From contig CAJTPZ010000008.1 in assembly GCA_910578395.1 (NCBI GenBank), forward strand, positions 41,711-105,710: 64,000 bases of DNA. The letters are read 5' to 3'. Of this stretch, positions 59,309 through 64,000 are shown one piece after another (position 1 is the stretch's first letter; the number at the start of each line of letters is the position of its first letter). The notes beneath the pieces were generated by a model. It was given only the letters and a program-made list of their open reading frames with translations. It was not told the origin of the DNA and searched no databases. The position numbers were made by a program, and so were the translations under genes. The DNA comes from an uncultured Muribaculaceae bacterium. Lineage in GTDB: Bacteria; Bacteroidota; Bacteroidia; Bacteroidales; Muribaculaceae.

Positions 59309-61966
59309 TTATTTAATTCTGCACATAGGACTATCTTGAGTGAAATTTTTGAAAAGAAGCTGTGTCTGGCAAATGGTTCCATTGTCGAGGGCAAGCAACT
59401 TGTCACGAACATCGTTCTGGCTTATATATTCGAGAAACTGCTTGCCGTCATAAAGCAGTAAATCTATGTAGGCGACCCCCAAGGTGCCGTAAGCGCCTCC
59501 TAATAGCCGTCCTTTCACAATGGCTTTGTCAAAAAGCTCCTGAAGACGGTCCTCTACTTTGTAACGAAAGTCGAGAAATTCGTTGCCGGTCATATCTTCA
59601 GGCTGTGTCATTATCAACATTAACGGTTCTACACCTTTGGATACAAGTCTATCGTATATATCTCGTTTGTTGTCAAGATATTCATTGTTTAATGCCATAT
59701 ATTGGCTGGTACCGCATATAATGTCAAAACGCACTCTGTCCTCACCCTCTTTTGGCTCGAACTTGTATGAGTAGAATGGTAGTTCTGGAGTTGTCGAGTA
59801 ATCTTTGTTGTTCTCCTCGACCATGAATTTCATGGCGGTTGGAAGTTCTACAACAGGTATCATTTTTTTGTCATTGTCAGTTGCCTGTACTCGATCTATA
59901 TAATTGTATACCGCTCCTTCGCCTATGGTAAGTTCAAGTATTATATAGAATGCATTGATGCTTTTATTTTCGTCAAGTTCAGCCAAAACAGGATGATAAT
60001 ATTCCAGATCGAAGCAGTTTGCCTCCTTATTGTAGTTGACGGAAACCATTATTTCAGAAATATTTATATCCCTGTCATACATTCTGAATATGCTTCCGGT
60101 TGTATCAGCTGGCTGTTTGCAGGGGCTTATGATCCATTTCTCACGTATGGATTCAGGCATTGAGTCTATAAGATAGGGATATAGATAGTGGCATTCCGTA
60201 TGGCTTTCGACGCAGAATGTCAATTCATTATTGCCTCCGATATTGTAATATACTTCCTTGCCGATTATCGACAGGCCTTCGTCCATCAGGTCATTAATTT
60301 TGTAAAGACCTTTGTCTTTTTGTTGTAAAAGCCTTTCTAACTTGTTGGAGTTGGCATCGAACCATTGCCAGAACTTATTGACTCGGTCAGCAAAAGGATT
60401 ATTGAGCTGAGATTTGTCTACAAACCACTTGGTATCCTCATCGTCTGGAGTGATTTCCAATGCCCGGCTGAAATATTGCAGTGATTTGTCGTAATTGCCA
60501 AGATAATAATAGGAATATCCTATACGGAAATTCCAGTTGGCTGTATCTTCTTGAGTATCCTTTGTCTCAAAAAGAAGTTGGAGTGCCTTTTCATATTGTT
60601 CCAGATTATTATAGGCACGGGCTAAAAGTCCTTTAATTTCGTCGGTTTGTTCTTCAACAGGAAGTGTAAGTATCAAGTTTACAACGTCCTCATCACGGTC
60701 GGCTTCGGTGAGTTTTTGTATTTTATCAATAATGTCTGTCTTTGTTGATGATAAATTTGAAATAAATGATTTGGCGGAATTGATCGAAAACTCCCTGTCG
60801 GCACCTTCGGGAGATACAAGTGTGAATAGAGTGAACTGCTCTTGAGTGATCAGTTGGATTTGTGTGATATGGGAATTTTCCTCATTGCCAAGATCGGTCA
60901 ATGTATAGCGTCCGTTTTTTATTTCTCCCTGCGATATTATCGCATCGTCCTCTTTAATTATGAAATTTTGATTGCTGTCTGCTGTATTGAATGCGGTTAT
61001 GCGTATTATATTGTCATTTTCTGCGCCATTCCAGAACCCGAATCCGCTTTCCTCTTCAAAGCGGAGCATCTGCCCGGGGATTTTGAATGAAACGTTGCCT
61101 ATATTATATGTTACAGTCCCTTTTCTGAACCCGATCTGATAATTACTGATATGATCAGGAACACCTGACAATGGCATTGGAGTGTGATCTGAAAGCCTGC
61201 ATAGCTCGATATATTCTTTTTGGGGAATTGCCAATCCTTTGCCGGAATTGATCACATGTTCCAGTAGTATGATTATCTCATTGTTTATTCTGGAATCTTC
61301 TTCGCTTCTTCCCGAAGGCATGAAATAGCATTTTGTCCATAACATATAAAGTGCATTGAACCATAAAATCCTTATAGGGTCAACTACTTCGTCGGGACAA
61401 GGGAAAAACGTGTGTGCCAGATTTGATATTCCTTCGTTTTCAATAGAGTTTATCAGTGATGATAGTGAGAATCTGCCAAAAGGTGTAACGATGGTTGAAG
61501 GTATGTCTTCAGGACGGGGCCATGAGATATCCCAGTTGACCATGAAATTTGTGGCAGTGCCATCCTTTTCCGACAACAAGTCGACAATTGTTTTCAGCCA
61601 AGGTTCAAAGTGCTCTTTTTTTAGTCTTTCAAAATCGCGTAGGTCATAATATTCAGTTTCATCGTCTACATTAAAATCAGCTTCGGCAAGATCGGAAATG
61701 GCATCAATAAACTCAACTGCGATTTTATGAAATCCGGGGCCCATTATTGATGTCTGGGCATCTATTTTTATTGTCAGTTTATCATCGTTCTGTAGGTAAT
61801 TTATTGAAATGACTCCGTTATCTGTCAATGACACAGAGATATGGTCATCTGAAAATGTTGTCGTGAACGGAAGTTCGGTATGTTCGGCTATGGATTTTAC
61901 AAGCTTTTTCAATCCATTGATGTCAAGACGTTCTATTTGTCCGGTGGCTTCTAATCCTAAACTCAT
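59309..61966 (-). CDS. Large TPR-containing protein of unknown function
   Basis: 885 residues with no signal peptide or membrane helix, so cytosolic. The N-terminal region (about 1-420) holds beta-rich segments, including a DUF-like unit with GNVSFKIPGQMLRFEEESGFGFWNG. A TPR stretch (about 425-525; EIKGLLARAYNNLEQYEKALQLL and WNFRIGYSYYYLGNYDKSLQYFSRALEITPDDED) is followed by an unknown C-terminal half. It is 15 bp after the DUF4261 gene on the same strand, so the two work together or are coexpressed. No named family is claimed. Confidence 0.78.
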   Translation of the reverse strand: MSLGLEATGQIERLDINGLKKLVKSIAEHTELPFTTTFSDDHISVSLTDNGVISINYLQNDDKLTIKIDAQTSIMGPGFHKIAVEFIDAISDLAEADFNVDDETEYYDLRDFERLKKEHFEPWLKTIVDLLSEKDGTATNFMVNWDISWPRPEDIPSTIVTPFGRFSLSSLINSIENEGISNLAHTFFPCPDEVVDPIRILWFNALYMLWTKCYFMPSGRSEEDSRINNEIIILLEHVINSGKGLAIPQKEYIELCRLSDHTPMPLSGVPDHISNYQIGFRKGTVTYNIGNVSFKIPGQMLRFEEESGFGFWNGAENDNIIRITAFNTADSNQNFIIKEDDAIISQGEIKNGRYTLTDLGNEENSHITQIQLITQEQFTLFTLVSPEGADREFSINSAKSFISNLSSTKTDIIDKIQKLTEADRDEDVVNLILTLPVEEQTDEIKGLLARAYNNLEQYEKALQLLFETKDTQEDTANWNFRIGYSYYYLGNYDKSLQYFSRALEITPDDEDTKWFVDKSQLNNPFADRVNKFWQWFDANSNKLERLLQQKDKGLYKINDLMDEGLSIIGKEVYYNIGGNNELTFCVESHTECHYLYPYLIDSMPESIREKWIISPCKQPADTTGSIFRMYDRDINISEIMVSVNYNKEANCFDLEYYHPVLAELDENKSINAFYIILELTIGEGAVYNYIDRVQATDNDKKMIPVVELPTAMKFMVEENNKDYSTTPELPFYSYKFEPKEGEDRVRFDIICGTSQYMALNNEYLDNKRDIYDRLVSKGVEPLMLIMTQPEDMTGNEFLDFRYKVEDRLQELFDKAIVKGRLLGGAYGTLGVAYIDLLLYDGKQFLEYISQNDVRDKLLALDNGTICQTQLLFKNFTQDSPMCRIK

Positions 61967-61981
61967 TGTGTTTGGCTATGT

Positions 61982-62737
61982 TTAAAATTCAGGATATTGT
62001 ATTTTTAATGTTTCTCCGTCAAGCGCAATTCCATTGCTGAGGGTAATCGGCAGTTTTTCATCTTCTGAAAATCCTATTGTCTCACCGTTTTTAAGCGTCA
62101 CATCATATTCAAGAACATAACTTGCTAATGTCATTACGAAATCTCGTATGTCATTAAGATTTGCATTGGCATATACTTCGATTTCTTCTTTCCCGAATTT
62201 TCTAAGACCATAAGTATAGATACCGGAAATCTTGTCGGATTTGTATATTCCGAACCATACCCAGTCGAGAATAGGCAGTTGGTCTTCATGAAGACTTCGG
62301 GCAACAATATGATAGAAGTCCGGTTGATATACAGCTCCATCGGCATATACGGCAATGGCGTTTTTCTGTTTCAGACATGTATCGATGAGCTTGGTCGTCA
62401 TCTTTGCCTTGCCGATCATGTCGGAATCATTGCCGGTTATGGCTATGAGGATTTGCGCTTTATGAGATTTGACTACATCGGTAGCTTCTGGCCACATATA
62501 GTTGGCTGAAGCATAATCTTCGGCTTCACCGTTGGGTATAGGAACAGGTATGAACGATACGGCGGCAAAGCCGTCGCCGAAAGCCTCAACCATCGTATCT
62601 TTGTCGTTTTCAGAAGAACAGAAGTCTATGCCCCATTCCTCCTTTAAGTCTCTGATGAACTGGCATCCATCCCATTCCGGTTCCGACAGGAGCACAAATG
62701 ATACAAAATTCCCAATAGTCTTGTTATTTTCTGCCAT
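61982..62737 (-). CDS. DUF4261-family protein
   Basis: 251 residues from ATG 62737 (MAENNKTIGNFVSFVLLSEPEWDG). An earlier ATG at 62758 is possible but less likely. FVSFVLLSEPEWDGCQFIRDLKEEWGI at the start and the C-terminal IYTYGLRKFGKEEIEVYANANLNDIRDFVMTLASYVLE fit the DUF4261 family, whose function is unknown. It is first in a two-gene unit with the TPR protein. A TATATTTG box (62808-62815) precedes it. Confidence 0.82.
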   Translation of the reverse strand: MAENNKTIGNFVSFVLLSEPEWDGCQFIRDLKEEWGIDFCSSENDKDTMVEAFGDGFAAVSFIPVPIPNGEAEDYASANYMWPEATDVVKSHKAQILIAITGNDSDMIGKAKMTTKLIDTCLKQKNAIAVYADGAVYQPDFYHIVARSLHEDQLPILDWVWFGIYKSDKISGIYTYGLRKFGKEEIEVYANANLNDIRDFVMTLASYVLEYDVTLKNGETIGFSEDEKLPITLSNGIALDGETLKIQYPEF

Positions 62738-62807
62738 ATTTAATTTTGTTGGATCCATTTCTACAGGTCGAATTGAACCTTTCGCAGTTATGATCTGGGT
62801 TATTTTC

Positions 62808-62815
62808 CAAATATA
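62808..62815 (-). promoter_or_regulatory. Promoter -7 box of the DUF4261/TPR operon
   Basis: Minus strand reads TATATTTG, a full -7 match, 71 bp upstream of the chosen start. Confidence 0.6.
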
Positions 62816-62987
62816 GTTGAAGTGATATAGATAATAATAGTGTATCATGATGTTCTTCAACATAAAAGCATAATTAAATTATGTAAAATGCGATATTTTG
62901 TTTTCTTTTATTCAAATAATCATAACTTCGCCACTGCGAACCATACTTTGCATGACGATCGCTATTCTTCTCATTGAGTATTCGGGT

Positions 62988-62995
62988 TATATTTG
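62988..62995 (+). promoter_or_regulatory. Promoter -7 box of the nitroreductase gene
   Basis: TATATTTG, a full -7 match. It lies so close to the ATG at 62999 that translation from 63023 is more plausible. Confidence 0.6.
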
Positions 62996-63022
62996 TACAT
63001 GAAGAAAAATCACGAAAAATAT

Positions 63023-63628
63023 ATGGATGAATTTAATTTAATAAAGGAACTTTTATTGCGGGATCGATCGATTCGTCGTTTCCGGCAGGAATCGGTCTCT
63101 ATAGATGCGCTACGGGAGCTTGTAGGTCTTACACGATACTGTGCTTCAGGTGCGAATCGTCAGCCACTTGTTTATGCACTTGCTAATGAGCAATGCCTTC
63201 TTGATAAGATTTTCCCATTACTTAGATGGGCCGGATATTATGAAGATTGGACAGGGCCTGATGTTGGTGAGCGTCCGGTCGCTTATATTCTTCAGGCTCT
63301 TGATACCGGGATCGCATCAAATCAGTTGTGTGATGACGGAATTCAATTGCAGGCAATTACTCTTGGGGCTGCAGCGCTTGGAATTGGGGCTTGTATCATA
63401 AAATCTTTTGATGCTGCTGCAGTATCTGGTATTTTGGGATTGCCTGAAAATATCCGTCCTCTTTATGTAGTGGCTTTGGGGTATCCGTCGGAAGATGCAA
63501 TCATAGTTCCGCAACGCGACAGGTCTGAGATAAGATATTACAGAGATGATAAGGACCGGCAGTGTGTGCCTAAAAGACCACTTGAAGACGTAATCATAAA
63601 TATTAATAACAACAGGGGAGCGGTTTAG
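63023..63628 (+). CDS. Nitroreductase-family FMN enzyme
   Basis: 201 residues from ATG 63023 (MDEFNLIKELLLRDRSIRRF). Upstream codons from 62999 would start on the promoter box. The SIRRF motif near the start, the TRYCASGANRQP substrate/FMN loop, GIQLQAITLGAAALGIGACIIKSF, and the PLYVVALGYPSED segment fit the NADPH-dependent nitroreductase fold. The FMN-binding residues RxxR and the SxxN loop are visible. Substrate unknown. It is divergent from the DUF4261 operon and ends before the promoter at 63741. Confidence 0.88.
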   Translation: MDEFNLIKELLLRDRSIRRFRQESVSIDALRELVGLTRYCASGANRQPLVYALANEQCLLDKIFPLLRWAGYYEDWTGPDVGERPVAYILQALDTGIASNQLCDDGIQLQAITLGAAALGIGACIIKSFDAAAVSGILGLPENIRPLYVVALGYPSEDAIIVPQRDRSEIRYYRDDKDRQCVPKRPLEDVIININNNRGAV

Positions 63629-64000
63629 GTTTGTTTTACTTGTGATTGCTTTTTCCGCTTTAAAAGATTAAATTTGTGAGTTTTTAGCAGGGATGAAAGA
63701 GAATTGTTGGGGCGGGACATTGTTAAAGGTTGTTAAAGCATTTGCATGTTATAAAACATGTTTTTACCTTTGCATCGCTTTTCCGAAAGACATACACCGC
63801 AGCGGCGGTGATTCGGGGAGCGGAAAAAGAGAAGATTGAAAAGAGTTACAATAGACGAAGTAGTACAAGAGAGCCGATGCCGCTCCGGATTCTGGAGTGG
63901 CGATCGAGCATGACTCTGTCAAATTCTGTCAGCGCAATAAATCAAGACAAGCGGAACCATCCACTTTTAAAAGAGTGAGGGGACAGTCTACGGCGAAGTA
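63629..64000 (+). other. 372-bp non-coding stretch at window end with strong promoter and structured leader
   Basis: It holds a TTGTTAAAG tandem repeat (63720-63728, 63730-63738), a consensus promoter (63741-63772), and a purine-rich leader with a hairpin CACCGC-AGCG-GCGGTG (63795-63810) enclosed by a TTTTCCG/CGGAAAA stem. No gene is seen before the end. The downstream gene is outside the window. Confidence 0.6.
63741..63772 (+). promoter_or_regulatory. Strong consensus promoter firing off the window end
   Basis: TTTG (63741-63744), exactly 20 bp, TACCTTTG (63765-63772). The spacer contains the inverted repeat CATGTT-ATAA-AACATG (63745-63760). A 9-bp tandem repeat TTGTTAAAG sits just upstream. 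This is the form of highly expressed units such as rRNA operons. Confidence 0.75.

Noticed and set aside
63730..63978. 82-codon plus-strand ORF at the window end
   Set aside because: Its first 15 codons cover a perfect promoter (63741-63772), and its composition is that of a structured leader, not a protein.
1..64000. CRISPR array or integron
   Set aside because: No regularly spaced repeats with unique spacers, no cas-like gene and no attC-like sites were seen.

Overview
The window looks like a chromosomal segment from a Bacteroidales bacterium, most plausibly Muribaculaceae or a close relative (inference). The evidence is the promoter style: a TAnnTTTG -7 box recurs upstream of most transcription units, often with a TTTG or TTGC element 18-20 bp further upstream. 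Shine-Dalgarno sequences are scarce. The gene content also fits: a PorV-type protein of the type IX secretion system, a PCMD lipoprotein, an M64 peptidase, a TonB-type barrel without partners, and an NrdD/NrdG anaerobic ribonucleotide reductase. No insertion sequence, prophage, integrase or CRISPR array is visible.

Layout. 0-4 kb: an NtrC-type response regulator with its histidine kinase, then an ECF-type sigma factor translationally coupled to a four-helix membrane protein. 4-8.3 kb: glutamate dehydrogenase, an SPFH/NfeD pair, tRNA-Arg(CCU) and surE. 8.3-12.7 kb: carAB, with surE as the last gene of that operon. 13-22 kb: one long co-directional run, clpP-clpX-recQ-hisH-hisA-hisF-hisIE-ftsE-ispH-exonuclease, much of it coupled by stop/start overlaps. 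It is preceded by a leader holding a terminator-like hairpin whose 5' arm is read as His-His codons in a short upstream ORF. 22-25.6 kb: a small secreted protein and nrdD-nrdG.

25.8-30 kb: a three-gene cell-envelope operon (M64 metallopeptidase, Omp85-type barrel, EptA-like phosphoethanolamine transferase). 30-32.2 kb: an Lrp/AsnC regulator and glutamine synthetase. 32.3-39.7 kb: a large modular GH31 glycosidase (FN3, F5/8C, dockerin-like and cohesin-like C-terminal parts). It is divergent from a coupled trio of two paralogous beta-barrel proteins and a PCMD lipoprotein. 39.8-45.4 kb: a barrel protein, radA, a mannose-1-phosphate guanylyltransferase, ruvB, an S24/LexA-like regulator and a degenerate fumarylacetoacetate-hydrolase-like protein.

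45.4-50.7 kb: a secreted protein, a 62-residue lipoprotein and a TonB-receptor-like barrel, divergent from a sensor kinase/OmpR-type regulator pair. The divergent intergenic region carries two perfect 18-bp direct repeats and a third degenerate copy in helical phase, a strong operator candidate. 50.8-58.9 kb: porV-like gene, a pRiA4b ORF-3-like protein, a BadF-type kinase, a THUMP-like methyltransferase, uvrA, an agmatine-deiminase-family enzyme and a small acidic protein. 59.3-63.6 kb: an uncharacterised TPR protein/DUF4261 pair and a nitroreductase. The window ends in a non-coding stretch with a strong rrn-like promoter firing out of the window.

The most promising undescribed elements are the clpP-his leader, the repeat-flanked two-component/barrel module, the coupled barrel-barrel-PCMD trio and the TPR/DUF4261 pair. 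All functional statements rest on motif recognition by eye; no database search was run.
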